A stretch of DNA of 57,663 bases from Butyricicoccus sp. Marseille-Q5471 (GTDB taxonomy: Bacteria; Bacillota; Clostridia; Oscillospirales; Butyricicoccaceae). Where the stretch lies: contig NZ_CATNVC010000013.1 of the NCBI RefSeq assembly GCF_951230135.1, positions 1 to 57,663 of the forward strand. Direction: 5' to 3'. The notes under the pieces are model-generated. The model saw only the letters and a program-made list of their open reading frames with translations. It did not search any database and was not told the DNA's origin. The position numbers and the translations under genes are program-made. Of the stretch, positions 41,450 through 51,500 are shown one piece after another. The stretch's first letter is position 1; every line of letters starts with the position of its first letter.

Positions 41450-42763
41450 TTACGAACCGTAATACTTCGTATTAAATTCCTTGGCGGACGACTGCAGCAT
41501 AGCCTCCAGATCCTGCGAGGGATCCATCATATAGCTCATATTGACAGTCGAGAAGGATTCCAGTGCCTCCTGATAATAAACAAACGGATCCATTGTGCCC
41601 GCATTCTTGGCAAGATTGTCTGCGATATCGGGATACTGAGCGCTCCTGAAATATTCATCCTCATAACACTCGCTCAGAATGGGCAGGCCGCCGTCAAACT
41701 TGGAGTGCGCAATCTGCACTTCGGGCTGCACCATGTATTCGATGAATTTCCATGCAAGATCAGGATGCTTGGAGTGGCTTGGAATAGCGGCCGACCAGCC
41801 GTTGGTGAAGCAGGGGGCAGCACCGGTTTCGCCGGGGATGGGCGCAAACTTAATCTTGCCCGCCTGTCCCAGCTCGGACTGGTTGATCTCCGCCAGCTGC
41901 GCCGTGTTTTCGAGCAGCATAGCGACGTTGCCGTTGAGGAAGTTGTGGCGCAGCTCGCTCTGATCGCTGACAAAGCACGAATCACCCATCAGACCGTATT
42001 TGTTTTTCAAATCCGAGGCAAACTGCAAGGCCTTACGCGCACCCTCGTTATCCCACGCGGCAGTGCCGTCCTCGTTGCCCAGCTTACCGCCCGCCGACCA
42101 GGTGAACGGCGCAAGGTACAACTCGGCGGTATCATAGCTCTTGGGGGTGTAGGCCGCGAAGGCGTATACGCCGTTTGCAGGATCGTTGACCTTCTGTCCA
42201 ATCTCGACCAGTTCGTCCCACGTCTTGGGCGGCTCAGGTACAAGATCGGTGTTATACCACAGCCCGCGTGAATGCACCGACATCTCTACCAAATACTTCT
42301 TGTCGTCGCCCGCATAGGTCGCCGCGTCAAGCGCCTGCTGGATAAAGCCGCTGGTGTCAAGCTTGGCATAGTAGTCGTCGAGCGGCAGCAGCGTGCCTGC
42401 GTTCACCAACGAGGAAAGCTTCTGTGAGGACACCCACGACAAATCGCACGTCGGATTTCCCGACTGGTTAGTCATCACAAGCTTGGACTCGATTTCGTTC
42501 CACGGCACAGTCTCCAGTTTTATCTGAATGCCGGTATCCTTCTCGAACTGGTCAATCAGTGCCATGAAGCCGACCGAATACGGGTCCTCTGGGTTGTTGG
42601 GGTCAAAGTAATGCATCAGGGTGAGCACCTCGCCGCTCCCGCCGCCGGCTGCACCGCTCTCTGCCAGCGTCTCGTCCTTGCTGTCACCGCCGCCGCAGCC
42701 TGCAAGACTGCCCGTCAGCATGCCGCATGCCAGCAGCAGCGCCGCAATTCTCTTTCGTTTCAT
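41450..42763 (-). CDS. Sugar-binding lipoprotein of an ABC transporter (family 1)
   Basis: The 437-residue protein has a lipoprotein signal peptide with lipobox LAGC at about residues 21-24 (MKRKRIAALLLACGMLTGSL, then AGC) and a mature solute-binding domain: LMHYFDPNNPEDPY, ETVPWNEIESKLVMTNQSGN, SRGLWYNTDLV, KTWDELVEIGQ, GNVAMLLENTAQL and the hinge-region WKFIEYMVQPEVQIAHSK. The substrate is probably an oligosaccharide or glycoside. ATG 42763 follows GAGAGGGG; in-frame codons upstream lie in the intergenic region. Confidence 0.93.
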   Translation of the reverse strand: MKRKRIAALLLACGMLTGSLAGCGGGDSKDETLAESGAAGGGSGEVLTLMHYFDPNNPEDPYSVGFMALIDQFEKDTGIQIKLETVPWNEIESKLVMTNQSGNPTCDLSWVSSQKLSSLVNAGTLLPLDDYYAKLDTSGFIQQALDAATYAGDDKKYLVEMSVHSRGLWYNTDLVPEPPKTWDELVEIGQKVNDPANGVYAFAAYTPKSYDTAELYLAPFTWSAGGKLGNEDGTAAWDNEGARKALQFASDLKNKYGLMGDSCFVSDQSELRHNFLNGNVAMLLENTAQLAEINQSELGQAGKIKFAPIPGETGAAPCFTNGWSAAIPSHSKHPDLAWKFIEYMVQPEVQIAHSKFDGGLPILSECYEDEYFRSAQYPDIADNLAKNAGTMDPFVYYQEALESFSTVNMSYMMDPSQDLEAMLQSSAKEFNTKYYGS

Positions 42764-42863
42764 GTAAAATTCCCCTCTCTTTTCCGCGTTGCTCGCGTTC
42801 TTGATGAGCCTATGATACCGCAAGCTTCTCCGGTTCTGCCAGACTTGTGCGCGTGGAGATTTT

Positions 42864-44405
42864 TCATAAAACGGTGTTGACCTCAAACTCTGACGATGAA
42901 ATTTGCATAGATGAGCTATTTTTTTGCGTATTTCGGCACTCACGGCGGTAAACGCTCGGTGACACGCCCTTCTGCTTCTGGAATAATCGTGTAAAATGTG
43001 CCTGATTGCAGAATCCGACCCGTTCCGCAATTACAGACAGACTGTCATCCCCCTCTCGCATACTTTCGCATGCACGCTCAATCCGCACGGAGTTGACGTA
43101 ATCTGCAAGATAACTGCCCGTTTCGGCGTAAAACAGCTTGCCCAGATAACTGGAGCTCAGGTGCAGCTGCGAAGCCACATCGGATAGTGTCACGCCCTCG
43201 GCATAATGCGTGGCGATGTAAGCCCGCGCACGGGCGATATAGGGGTTGATTGACGCACTCCCCTCCCGCAGCGACGACACTGCGGCCTCGACCGACGCGT
43301 GATAAAACTGCCGAATTTTCTCAATATCGTCGATTTGCATGACGCGCTCCGGCTTATCCGGCTCACGCATATCGCGGTATTCGCACAGCAAGGCGGACAG
43401 CTCAAGCACCAGCTCATACAGTCGCCAGTGATCGCGCTGACGGCGCAGGATGCCAAACAGTGGATCGAGCAATGCGCAGGCTTCCTGCGCCTGCTGATCC
43501 ATCAAAAGCGTGCGAAGGCGTTCACGTATCTCGCTTTTAAGCAGATGTGTGCCGTCCTGCTGCGGCTGAAATACGCCAAACGACTGCTCGGGTGCAAACA
43601 GCGTCTGCACGCCTGCGTCGTGCGCCTGCGCACAAGCATTGCTCAGTCCCTCCGGCGCATCGACCGGTTGGGACACGCCGATGCGCAGCTCACGTGACAG
43701 GTATTGCACGGTTGTGCGCCGAAGCTGTTCGGCAAGCATCGCACCCTGCGCTTCGGGCAGCGCGGCAGTCAATATCAGCACGCCCTCGCGCCACGGCGCC
43801 GGGACAAACGGCACCCCCGCATCGGACAGGATATTTTCGAGAATACCCTGTAAAATTCTCGTTTGCGTGGGGTCGGCAGGCCCGCCTGCCAACCGAAACA
43901 GTACCACGCAGCCAGGCTTCCCGCGCAAAAGGCTGTCCCACTCGCTTTTTACTGCCAAGGGGTCAGCGCCCGGCTCTAACTGACGGGCGAACCAACCCGC
44001 TCCGCCTTCCGCGGCGCGCGTACCTTCACTTGTCAACTTGCGGAACATCCGCTGCACCAGCTGCTCAACATCCTCCTCCATAAGCGACGCCTTGAGCAGA
44101 TATTCGTCCGCATCCATCCGCATCGCCTGCTGTGCGTATGTGAAATCATCGTAGGACGACAGCACCACAAAGCGCACCTCATCATCCTCCGCACGGATAT
44201 GCCGCATCATTTCCAGCCCGTCCATTTCGGGCATCAGTACATCGGTCAAAATCAGGCGTGGGCGGTACTTTCGATACTTTTCCAGTCCTTCTGCGCCGTC
44301 TTTGGCCTCGGCTACGATTTCAAATCCCAGTGCTTCCCAATCTACAATCGAGCGCAGTGCCACGCGCACAATAAGTTCATCGTCCACAATCATTACTTTC
44401 AGCAT
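42864..44405 (-). CDS. YesN-type response regulator with AraC DNA-binding domain
   Basis: The 513-residue protein has a receiver domain (KVMIVDDELIVR, phosphoacceptor Asp in LILTDVLMPEMDG, Lys in YLLKAS), a long middle region and a C-terminal AraC/XylS double HTH (GVTLSDVASQLHLSSSYLGK and DSLSVIAERVGFCNQAHFTR). It would activate the downstream transporter in response to the partner kinase. ATG 44405 overlaps the kinase stop by seven bases; the in-frame extension to 44504 lies inside the kinase gene. Confidence 0.93.
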   Translation of the reverse strand: MLKVMIVDDELIVRVALRSIVDWEALGFEIVAEAKDGAEGLEKYRKYRPRLILTDVLMPEMDGLEMMRHIRAEDDEVRFVVLSSYDDFTYAQQAMRMDADEYLLKASLMEEDVEQLVQRMFRKLTSEGTRAAEGGAGWFARQLEPGADPLAVKSEWDSLLRGKPGCVVLFRLAGGPADPTQTRILQGILENILSDAGVPFVPAPWREGVLILTAALPEAQGAMLAEQLRRTTVQYLSRELRIGVSQPVDAPEGLSNACAQAHDAGVQTLFAPEQSFGVFQPQQDGTHLLKSEIRERLRTLLMDQQAQEACALLDPLFGILRRQRDHWRLYELVLELSALLCEYRDMREPDKPERVMQIDDIEKIRQFYHASVEAAVSSLREGSASINPYIARARAYIATHYAEGVTLSDVASQLHLSSSYLGKLFYAETGSYLADYVNSVRIERACESMREGDDSLSVIAERVGFCNQAHFTRLFQKQKGVSPSVYRRECRNTQKNSSSMQISSSEFEVNTVL

Positions 44406-46192
44406 GCCGCTCCCCCTTCCCGCTGCAGGGGCTGCCGAACGGTCACCCGCGTCCCCTGCCCCGGCTGCGATTCCATTGTAATGCCGTATGCGTCGCCGCT
44501 CCACAGCTTGATACGGCGATCGATATTGTCCAGCCCGATGCCGCTGAAGCGCTCACGCGCCTTGCCCTGCGGCTCGGCAGAGACACAGCCGATGCCGTTA
44601 TCCTGCACGGTCAGGCATAGACAGTCGTCCGCGCGATAGCAGATTGTGACCACCCCGTGCTCGATTTTTCCAAGCAGCCCGTGAAAAATCGCGTTTTCCA
44701 CAATAGGCTGCAGCACCAGCTTAAGCGTCCGGCAGGGCAGCGCCTTCTCCGCGACATCGTATACAAACTCAATCTGTGTGCCGTAGCGCAGTTCAATGAG
44801 CGTCAGATAGTTTTTCAGATACTCCAGTTCCTCGGCGACCGTAATAAATTCACTTTTCGTATAAACCGAAATACGCAGCAGCTTGACGAGCGCGGTAATC
44901 ATCCGCGCGCTTTCACGGTCTCCGTGCATGACAGCCACCCATTTGACCGCATCAAGTGTATTGTAAATAAAATGAGGATTAATCTGTGCCTCGAGCATTC
45001 TCATGTTAAGCTGCTGTTTTTCCTGCTCTGTCTCGCGCACGGTCGTAATAAGCGTATCTATCTGAGCCGCCATGCAGTTAAACTGCTGCCCAACCTGCCG
45101 AAATTCGGTGTAGGGTTCTTCCGGCAGACGCACGTCCAACCGCCCTTCACCGAAGGCCGTGATGGCATCCGCAATGCGTCCGATTGGCTGATTCAGCTTT
45201 TTGACCAACAGGATAACCAGCAATCCGCACAACAGCGCCACAATCATCGCAATGCGCCAGCTGAACGCCCATACTGCATTCGCACTGCCCATGATATAGG
45301 AACGCGGGGTGACCGAAACCAACTGCCATCCCAACGTATCCAGCGTTTGGCTGACTGTAAAATACCGCTCGCTTCCCACTGCCAGATATTCATCCAATCC
45401 GGCCGCCGCCTGCCAATCCCCCTGCAGTGTGTTTTGTAATGCAGGTGTAAGCTGCCTACCATACAGTAGAGCTCCTTCCCTGTCCAATAACGCAACGCCA
45501 CTGTCCGCCGGTATCGGCAGACGGTCGACCGCCGCAAAAAACGCATCGGTACGTACTGTGACCACCAACACACCTAAATAGCGCATATCCCGATAATCAT
45601 AGATACGGCGTGCATTTAGATACACTTGCTGTTTGACTGGATATGGATATTGCGCCATAGTCATTTCAAAATTGTCATTCGTATACTGTTCCAGTGCTCC
45701 GCGCTCCAATACATCGAACCAGCTGTACGCGGGAAGTCCTTCTCGATAAGGCAGGGTGGTGTTGCCGGAAGCAATAAGGATATTGCCCTGTGGTGTATAT
45801 AGCACGATATTATCCAGTACCGCATGCCCATTGCACAGGTTTTTCAGGCTTTTGGTGATGTAGGCCAGATGCATATTCCGTTCATAAACCGTGCTTTGCG
45901 TATTTTCCAGACGAATTGCATCCACGAGATTGGTATCCAAGGTAACGGTCGAGTAGACGGCTTCCACCTCATCTACATAGCCTTGCAGTTGTTGATTGCT
46001 CTGTTCCAATAATCCCCGCAGCGTCTGCTGGGTGTTTTGCCGCACAATGTCAGAAGACTGCCTGCCCGCAAACAGGCTAATCAGCAAGATAGGTAATAAC
46101 ACCAATAGAAAACACGCAATCGCTAGGATGGTACGAAAACGAATCGCCTTACTCCCTCTCGTTTTTCGATATTTTCTTGTAAAAGATTCCAT
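44399..46192 (-). CDS. YesM-type sensor histidine kinase
   Basis: The 597-residue protein has a transmembrane helix near residues 20-44, an extracellular dCACHE-like sensor (about 45-305), a second helix (about 310-332), HAMP (KKLNQPIGRIADAITAFGEG) and the His_kinase/HATPase pair of the LytS/YesM class: phosphoacceptor His in EAQINPHFIYNTLDAVKWVA, then VLQPIVENAIFHG and GIGLDNIDRRI. It probably detects an extracellular carbohydrate. A TTGACA promoter lies upstream and the regulator gene overlaps its end. Confidence 0.94.
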   Translation of the reverse strand: MESFTRKYRKTRGSKAIRFRTILAIACFLLVLLPILLISLFAGRQSSDIVRQNTQQTLRGLLEQSNQQLQGYVDEVEAVYSTVTLDTNLVDAIRLENTQSTVYERNMHLAYITKSLKNLCNGHAVLDNIVLYTPQGNILIASGNTTLPYREGLPAYSWFDVLERGALEQYTNDNFEMTMAQYPYPVKQQVYLNARRIYDYRDMRYLGVLVVTVRTDAFFAAVDRLPIPADSGVALLDREGALLYGRQLTPALQNTLQGDWQAAAGLDEYLAVGSERYFTVSQTLDTLGWQLVSVTPRSYIMGSANAVWAFSWRIAMIVALLCGLLVILLVKKLNQPIGRIADAITAFGEGRLDVRLPEEPYTEFRQVGQQFNCMAAQIDTLITTVRETEQEKQQLNMRMLEAQINPHFIYNTLDAVKWVAVMHGDRESARMITALVKLLRISVYTKSEFITVAEELEYLKNYLTLIELRYGTQIEFVYDVAEKALPCRTLKLVLQPIVENAIFHGLLGKIEHGVVTICYRADDCLCLTVQDNGIGCVSAEPQGKARERFSGIGLDNIDRRIKLWSGDAYGITMESQPGQGTRVTVRQPLQREGGAAC

Positions 46193-46244
46193 TTTCCTTC
46201 CTCAATCCCCGAAATTCTGCATAAAAATTCTTCCGCATGCCCAA

Positions 46245-46273
46245 ATAGTAACATCCATTCCTACAAGTGTCAA
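46245..46273 (-). promoter_or_regulatory. Predicted promoter of the kinase-transporter operon
   Basis: TTGACA (46273-46268) and TACTAT (46250-46245) on the minus strand are 17 bases apart, about 60 bases before the kinase start. It directly follows the terminator of the UPF0210 gene. Confidence 0.6.
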
Positions 46274-46297
46274 CTTTCTGCCCGATGTTTTTAAAGC

Positions 46298-46348
46298 GCA
46301 AAAAAGCCTCCAATCGCAGTTTCACACTACGCTTGGAGGCTTTTTTGC
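46298..46348 (-). terminator. Terminator of the lepA-hemW-ACT-UPF0210 region
   Basis: A perfect 16-base stem (GCAAAAAAGCCTCCAA, 46298-46313, with 46333-46348) and a 19-base loop follow the UPF0210 stop; T runs occur on both sides of the stem. Confidence 0.88.
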
Positions 46349-46391
46349 TACGTATCAATTTAGATGACTCTGTGTAATGAGGCTTTCTCTC

Positions 46392-47756
46392 TTAGTTTTT
46401 AAGACTCTGAATCGGCGCCGGGATACGGCCACCGCGATGAATAAACTTCGCCGGAGATTTGGTGGAAATCGGCATAATCGGCGCCGAACCGAGCAGACCG
46501 CCGAACTCTACCATATCGCCCACAGTCTTGCCAATTGCCGGAATCACACGCACCGCAGTGGTCTTGGTATTAACCACGCCGATGGCAATTTCGTCTGCGA
46601 TAAGGCCGGAAATGACTTCTGCCGTCGTATCGCCCGGCACCGCAACCATGTCAATACCAACCGAGCATACCGCGGTCATGGCTTCCAGCTTTTCCAAGCT
46701 GAGCGCACCCTGCTGAACAGCGGCAATCATGCCCTCGTCCTCGGATACCGGAATAAACGCGCCGGAAAGGCCGCCTACGTTGGAGGACGCCATCACGCCG
46801 CCCTTCTTTACCGCATCGTTAAGCATGGCCAGGATTGCTGTCGTACCGCAGCCGCCGCAGGTTTCCAGACCAACCTCCTCCAAAATACGTGCAACGGAGT
46901 CGCCAATCGCCGGCGTAGGCGCAAGAGACAAATCGACAATACCAAACGGAACGCCTAATCGCTGACTGGCCAGCGTACCGACCAGTTGACCCATACGGGT
47001 AATTTTAAATGCCGTCTTTTTAATGACCTCAGCCACTTCGTTAATGGAGCAGTCACCCGCACGGCGAATCGCCGCCTGAACAACGCCAGGGCCGGACACG
47101 CCGACATTGATAACGGTTTCCGGCTCGCCAATGCCATGAAACGCACCCGCCATAAACGGATTATCATCCACCGCATTGGCAAACACGACAAGCTTGGAGC
47201 ATCCCATAGACTGATTGTCCCGTGTCAGCTCCGCGGTTTGTTTGATGATACGACCCATCAGCTCAATCGCATCCAGATTGACGCCCGCCTTGGTCGAAGC
47301 AACGTTAACCGACGAACAAACCAGTGACGTTTCCGCCAATGCTTCCGGAATCGAATTGATGAGGATTTCATCGCCCTTGGCAAAACCCTTCTGGACAAGC
47401 GCGGAGAAACCGCCCACAAAGTTTACACCGGTTGTGCTCGCTGCACGATCCAGCGCCTTGGCGAGCGGGACATAGCTGTTGGCATTCGATGTAGCACCCA
47501 CCATCGCGATTGGCGTTACAGAAATACGTTTATTGATAATCGGAATACCCAGCTCGCGTTCAATCTGCTCGCCGGTTGCCACCAATTTTTCAGCGCGGCG
47601 GGTGATTTTGTCGTACACTTTATCGCTTAAGACATTGATATCATCCGCAGCCAGATCGCGCAGCGAAATGCCCATCGTAATCGTTCGGATGTCGAGGTGT
47701 TCCTCCTCAATCATCTGGATTGTCTCTAAAATATCTTTTGTATTAATCATCGACAT
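46392..47756 (-). CDS. UPF0210 (PFL/DUF711) family protein
   Basis: The 454-residue protein is a full-length UPF0210 member: [88 protein letters not shown] and the C-terminal [15 protein letters not shown]. The fold is related to glycyl-radical-like barrels, but the reaction is unknown. It is almost always paired with the small ACT protein encoded just upstream (12-base gap), which suggests amino-acid-sensing control. ATG 47756 follows AAGGAG by eight bases. Confidence 0.92.
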   Translation of the reverse strand: MSMINTKDILETIQMIEEEHLDIRTITMGISLRDLAADDINVLSDKVYDKITRRAEKLVATGEQIERELGIPIINKRISVTPIAMVGATSNANSYVPLAKALDRAASTTGVNFVGGFSALVQKGFAKGDEILINSIPEALAETSLVCSSVNVASTKAGVNLDAIELMGRIIKQTAELTRDNQSMGCSKLVVFANAVDDNPFMAGAFHGIGEPETVINVGVSGPGVVQAAIRRAGDCSINEVAEVIKKTAFKITRMGQLVGTLASQRLGVPFGIVDLSLAPTPAIGDSVARILEEVGLETCGGCGTTAILAMLNDAVKKGGVMASSNVGGLSGAFIPVSEDEGMIAAVQQGALSLEKLEAMTAVCSVGIDMVAVPGDTTAEVISGLIADEIAIGVVNTKTTAVRVIPAIGKTVGDMVEFGGLLGSAPIMPISTKSPAKFIHRGGRIPAPIQSLKN

Positions 47757-47768
47757 GTTGGGTACTCC

Positions 47769-48038
47769 TTAAATCTTATGCATGGCGTCAAAAATGTCCT
47801 CATGCATGGTATGGATTTTCATGCCAAGCGCTTCGCCATCCTGATCCAACAGATCTGCCATAGTGTTGAAATCTACCGTGCACTTATCAATGTTGACCAA
47901 CATGACCATAGCGAACATATCTTCCATAACGTTCTGCGAAATGTCAACAATATTGACTTGGTGTGCATAAAGCGTTTCCGAGATTTTAGCAATAATGCCG
48001 GTTCTGTCCTTACCAACCACCGTAATAACTGCGCGCAT
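47769..48038 (-). CDS. ACT-domain protein (UPF0237)
   Basis: The 89-residue protein is a single ACT domain beginning RAVITVVGKDRTGIIAKISE, with a small helical tail. ACT domains bind amino acids and regulate partner enzymes; the partner here is almost certainly the adjacent UPF0210 protein (inference from the conserved pairing). It follows TTGGAGG and lies 24 bases after hemW, so lepA-hemW-ACT-UPF0210 may be one transcript. Confidence 0.92.
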   Translation of the reverse strand: MRAVITVVGKDRTGIIAKISETLYAHQVNIVDISQNVMEDMFAMVMLVNIDKCTVDFNTMADLLDQDGEALGMKIHTMHEDIFDAMHKI

Positions 48039-48062
48039 AATTCATTCCTCCAAAATATATGT

Positions 48063-49220
48063 CTATGTATTGGTGTCTATATTCGGCTGTCCAGCCTCAA
48101 TAATACAGTTTATAATGCTGTTCGAAACCAAAAAACCCTCTTCGGTTAAAAACCAGCGTGTGCCCTGATGGGCAACTAATCCGCGGCCAAGTAGAGCCCG
48201 GAACGCCTCCTCGTATGGGGTAGAATCAATGTTATATCGTTTTTCCAAATCAATAAAATCGATTCCTTCCGCCGTGCGTAGCCGCAGCATCAGGTACTCA
48301 CCCTGCCGCTGGTAAGTCGCAACCTCGTCTTCGTCCTGCACGATATTTTCTCCGCCGATATAGGCCTTCAAATCTCGCGCAAACTCAAACCGTCGGCCGT
48401 TCATATAAGAGTGCGCACCGGGCCCCAGTCCTAGGTATTCAGACAAATCCCAATACTTGCAATTGTGCCGGGAACGGCGGCCGGGTTTGGCAAAATTGGA
48501 AATTTCGTAGTGTTCAAAACCGCTTTCACGCAGCATTTCACACATAGCAAGATACATTTCGGCCTGTTCATCATCCTCCGGCAAAACAGGATTCTCACGA
48601 CCCATTTTAGTCGTCGGTTCTAGTTTTAAGCCGTAGCAGGATAGATGTTCGGGCATCAGGTCAAGCACCTGACGCACCGAGTGCAAAAAGCCCTGCTTTG
48701 TCTGCTCCGGCAGGCCATACATCAAATCCAGACTGATGTTGTCAAACCCGCGCTCGCGCGCGAGCTCAACCGCCGCCTTGGCCTCTTCGAACGTGTGAAT
48801 GCGGCCGATTCGTGCAAGCTCGTTGTCATCTGCTGACTGCACACCCAAGGAAAGACGGTTGACACCACTTTTTTTCAGTGCATCAAGCAGTTTTTTATCT
48901 GTACTTTCCGGATTGCATTCAACCGTGATTTCCGCATCCTCCGCCAGTCGGAAACATCCTTTGACCTCATTTAAAATGCGTGTCAGATATTTCGGGCCAA
49001 GACAGGAGGGTGTTCCACCGCCCAGATAGACCGTATCCACCGTATAGCCGCTGCACACCTTGCCATATTCGCGCAAATGCTGCAGCAATGCCGCAACATA
49101 GTCCTTGCGCCTCGCGTCGTCGGTCAGCGAATAAAAATCACAGTAGCCACATTTGGACGCGCAAAACGGAATATGCAGATAAAGGCCGAGTGCTTTGCTG
49201 TTGTAACTGATTCTGCTCAT
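48063..49220 (-). CDS. hemW: Radical SAM haem chaperone HemW
   Basis: The 385-residue protein has the radical-SAM CxxxCxxC cluster in HIPFCASKCGYCDFYSL, the SAM-binding GGGTPS, and the C-terminal HemW domain (HNCKYWDLSEYLGLGPGAHS, YLMLRLRTAEGID). It was long misnamed oxygen-independent coproporphyrinogen oxidase; HemW instead binds haem and delivers it to respiratory proteins. It overlaps the lepA stop by one base, the usual lepA-hemW order. Confidence 0.95.
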   Translation of the reverse strand: MSRISYNSKALGLYLHIPFCASKCGYCDFYSLTDDARRKDYVAALLQHLREYGKVCSGYTVDTVYLGGGTPSCLGPKYLTRILNEVKGCFRLAEDAEITVECNPESTDKKLLDALKKSGVNRLSLGVQSADDNELARIGRIHTFEEAKAAVELARERGFDNISLDLMYGLPEQTKQGFLHSVRQVLDLMPEHLSCYGLKLEPTTKMGRENPVLPEDDEQAEMYLAMCEMLRESGFEHYEISNFAKPGRRSRHNCKYWDLSEYLGLGPGAHSYMNGRRFEFARDLKAYIGGENIVQDEDEVATYQRQGEYLMLRLRTAEGIDFIDLEKRYNIDSTPYEEAFRALLGRGLVAHQGTRWFLTEEGFLVSNSIINCIIEAGQPNIDTNT

Positions 49221-51028
49221 TATTCCTCATCCAGCTTAAGAACCGCCATAAACGCCTCGGTCGGCACTTGAACCGTGCCCAGCGAACGCATCTTTTTCTT
49301 GCCTTCCTTCTGCTTTTCCAGCAGCTTCTTCTTTCGCGTGATGTCACCGCCATAGCACTTGGCAAGCACATCCTTACGCATGGCCTTTACCGTTTCGCGC
49401 GCGATGACCTTGCCGCCGATGGCCGCCTGAATCGGCACTTCAAACAGCTGACGCGGAATGTTCTCCTTGAGCTTTTCACAGATGCGGCGGGCACGGCCAT
49501 ACGCCTTTTCGCGGTGCGCGATGAAGGACAGTGCATCCACCTGCTCGCTGTTTAGCAGCATATCCACCTTTACCAAATCGCTCTTGCGGTAGTCCGACAT
49601 TTCATAGTCGAGTGAAGCATATCCCTTGGTACGTGCCTTTAGCGCATCAAAAAAGTCATAGATAATCTCATTGGTCGGCATTTCATAGTGCAGCTCCACC
49701 AGACTGGAGTCCAGATACTTCATATCCTTAAAAATGCCGCGGCGATCCTGACACATTGGCATAATATTGCCGACAAATTCCTGCGGCGTCATGATGGAGG
49801 CGTTCACGAACGGCTCGCGTGCCTCCTCAATCAGCACCGGGTCGGGATAATCATGCGGATTATCACAAAAAACAGTTGTTCCGTCGGTCTTGACAATTTG
49901 ATAGATAACACTGGGCAGCGTCGTGACCAAATCAAGGTCAAATTCACGCTCTAACCGCTCCTGAATGACCTCCATATGAAGCATACCAAGGAAGCCGCAG
50001 CGGAAACCAAACCCCAACGCGACCGAGCTTTCCGGTTCAAACGACAGCGCTGCATCGTTCAGCTGCAGCTTTTCCAAAGCATCGCGCAGATCAGGGTATT
50101 TGGAACCGTCCTCCGTATAAATACCGCAGTAAACCATCGGCTGCGCCGGACGATAACCGGGCAGTGCCTCGGTCGTCGGGCGCTCTGCTTCGGTCACGGT
50201 GTCGCCGACATGCGTATCCGCAACATTTTTAATCGATGCCGTAAAATAACCGACCTCACCGGCCGAAAGTCCCTTCTGCGGCGACAAACCTAAGGGCTGC
50301 ATGTAGCCGCATTCAATGACCTGAAACTCCGCGCCGGTCGCCATCATTCGCACCTTCATACCCGGCGCGATTCGGCCGTCCATCAGGCGCATATAGACGA
50401 TAACACCCTTATACGGATCGTACTGGCTGTCGAAAATCAGGGCGCGCAGCGGCGCACCCTCATCACCTTCGGGCGACGGGATTTCCTTCACGATACGCTC
50501 CAATACAGCGCGGATGTTGATACCCATTTTAGCAGAAATCTCCGGCGCATCTTCGGCAGGAATGCCGATGATATCCTCAATTTCCTGTTTCACGCGTGCG
50601 GGGTCGGCGGCGGGCAGATCAATCTTGTTGACAACCGGCACAACCTCCAAATCATGGTCGAGCGCAAGATAGGTGTTGCCCAATGTCTGCGCCTCGATCC
50701 CCTGCGCTGCGTCAACCACCAACAACGCGCCTTCGCACGCTGCAAGAGAGCGCGAAACCTCGTAGTTGAAGTCAACGTGCCCCGGTGTGTCGATCAGGTT
50801 CATTTCATAAACCTCACCGTCATCCGCCTTGTATTCCATGCGAACGGCGCGCGCCTTGATCGTGATACCACGTTCACGTTCCAGATCCATGTTATCCAAA
50901 AGTTGTTCTTCCATTTCGCGCTGGCTGACAGCTTCACACTGTTCCAGCAAACGGTCCGCCAAAGTAGACTTACCGTGATCGATATGCGCGATAATGGAAA
51001 AATTCCGTATATGATTTCGATTACTCAC
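49220..51028 (-). CDS. lepA: Elongation factor 4 (LepA)
   Basis: LepA is a ribosome-associated GTPase that aids initiation and back-translocation under stress. The 602-residue protein has the G1 motif AHIDHGKST, switch [20 protein letters not shown], and the LepA-specific C-terminus ([45 protein letters not shown]). The start is GTG at 51028 with AAGGAG seven bases upstream. Confidence 0.98.
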   Translation of the reverse strand: MSNRNHIRNFSIIAHIDHGKSTLADRLLEQCEAVSQREMEEQLLDNMDLERERGITIKARAVRMEYKADDGEVYEMNLIDTPGHVDFNYEVSRSLAACEGALLVVDAAQGIEAQTLGNTYLALDHDLEVVPVVNKIDLPAADPARVKQEIEDIIGIPAEDAPEISAKMGINIRAVLERIVKEIPSPEGDEGAPLRALIFDSQYDPYKGVIVYMRLMDGRIAPGMKVRMMATGAEFQVIECGYMQPLGLSPQKGLSAGEVGYFTASIKNVADTHVGDTVTEAERPTTEALPGYRPAQPMVYCGIYTEDGSKYPDLRDALEKLQLNDAALSFEPESSVALGFGFRCGFLGMLHMEVIQERLEREFDLDLVTTLPSVIYQIVKTDGTTVFCDNPHDYPDPVLIEEAREPFVNASIMTPQEFVGNIMPMCQDRRGIFKDMKYLDSSLVELHYEMPTNEIIYDFFDALKARTKGYASLDYEMSDYRKSDLVKVDMLLNSEQVDALSFIAHREKAYGRARRICEKLKENIPRQLFEVPIQAAIGGKVIARETVKAMRKDVLAKCYGGDITRKKKLLEKQKEGKKKMRSLGTVQVPTEAFMAVLKLDEE

Positions 51029-51069
51029 ACCGAAACTCCTTACTTGACAAATTTCTAGCAGTATCAGTT

Positions 51070-51098
51070 ATTATAACATGAATATTTCCCTGCTACAA
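51070..51098 (-). promoter_or_regulatory. Predicted lepA promoter
   Basis: TTGTAG (51098-51093) and TATAAT (51075-51070) on the minus strand are 17 bases apart, 41 bases ahead of the GTG start. It diverges from the riboflavin promoter. Confidence 0.6.
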
Positions 51099-51185
51099 GC
51101 GTCCTTTTGTACAAGCACCGTGCCATCTGGAGCATAATTTTCGCCCACCGTCCGCCTCTCGCGGACGGCACTTTCAAAAAAACAC

Positions 51186-51214
51186 TTGCATTCTTTGGAG
51201 AACGGGTATATACT
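51186..51214 (+). promoter_or_regulatory. Predicted riboflavin operon promoter
   Basis: TTGCAT (51186-51191) and TATACT (51209-51214) are 17 bases apart, about 25 bases upstream of the FMN riboswitch. A tail-less hairpin (51148-51168) lies just before it, of unknown role. Confidence 0.6.
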
Positions 51215-51237
51215 CACATCGTAAACTGAATACAGAG

Positions 51238-51354
51238 TTCTTCAGGGCAGGGTGTAATTCCCTACCGGCGGTATAGCCCGCGAGCGGATGCGCAAGCATT
51301 GCAGCTGATTCGGTGAAATTCCGAGGCCGACAGTATAGTCTGGATGAAAGAAGA
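51238..51354 (+). ncRNA. FMN riboswitch: FMN riboswitch (RFN element)
   Basis: The conserved RFN blocks are present in order: TTCAGGGCAGGGTGTAATTC, CCTACCGGCGGT, the CCGCGAGC arm, then GCTGATTCGGTGAAATTCCG, AGGCCGACAGTATAGTC and TGGATGAAAGAAG. It binds flavin mononucleotide and, when bound, allows the downstream terminator to form, lowering ribDE-BA-H expression. Confidence 0.95.
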
Positions 51355-51402
51355 AACACAGGCGGCTAAGCCTTTGCTTTGCTGTACCTGTATTTTGCTG
51401 TT

Positions 51403-51440
51403 CTGAAATGCCAATTTGGTATTTCAGATTTTTTTGTTTT
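51403..51440 (+). terminator. First terminator downstream of the FMN riboswitch
   Basis: CTGAAATGCC pairs with GGTATTTCAG (one G-U) around AATTT, followed by ATTTTTTTG. It lies 49 bases after the aptamer and is one of two possible expression-platform terminators. Confidence 0.75.
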
Positions 51441-51447
51441 ATGGCAA

Positions 51448-51485
51448 AAGCGTCCCGAGATTTCTGTACTCGGGACGCTTTTTCG
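51448..51485 (+). terminator. Second terminator, immediately before ribD
   Basis: AAGCGTCCCGAG pairs perfectly with CTCGGGACGCTT around a 9-base loop, followed by TTTCG. It ends only a few bases before the GAGGTGA ribosome binding site of ribD, so it may control both transcription and access to that site. Confidence 0.8.
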
Positions 51486-51500
51486 TTTTGAGGTGATAAA

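Noticed and set aside
51148-51168. CCGTCCGC/GCGGACGG hairpin between lepA and the riboflavin promoter
   Set aside because: No T tail on either strand and no gene ending there, so I could not support a terminator call.
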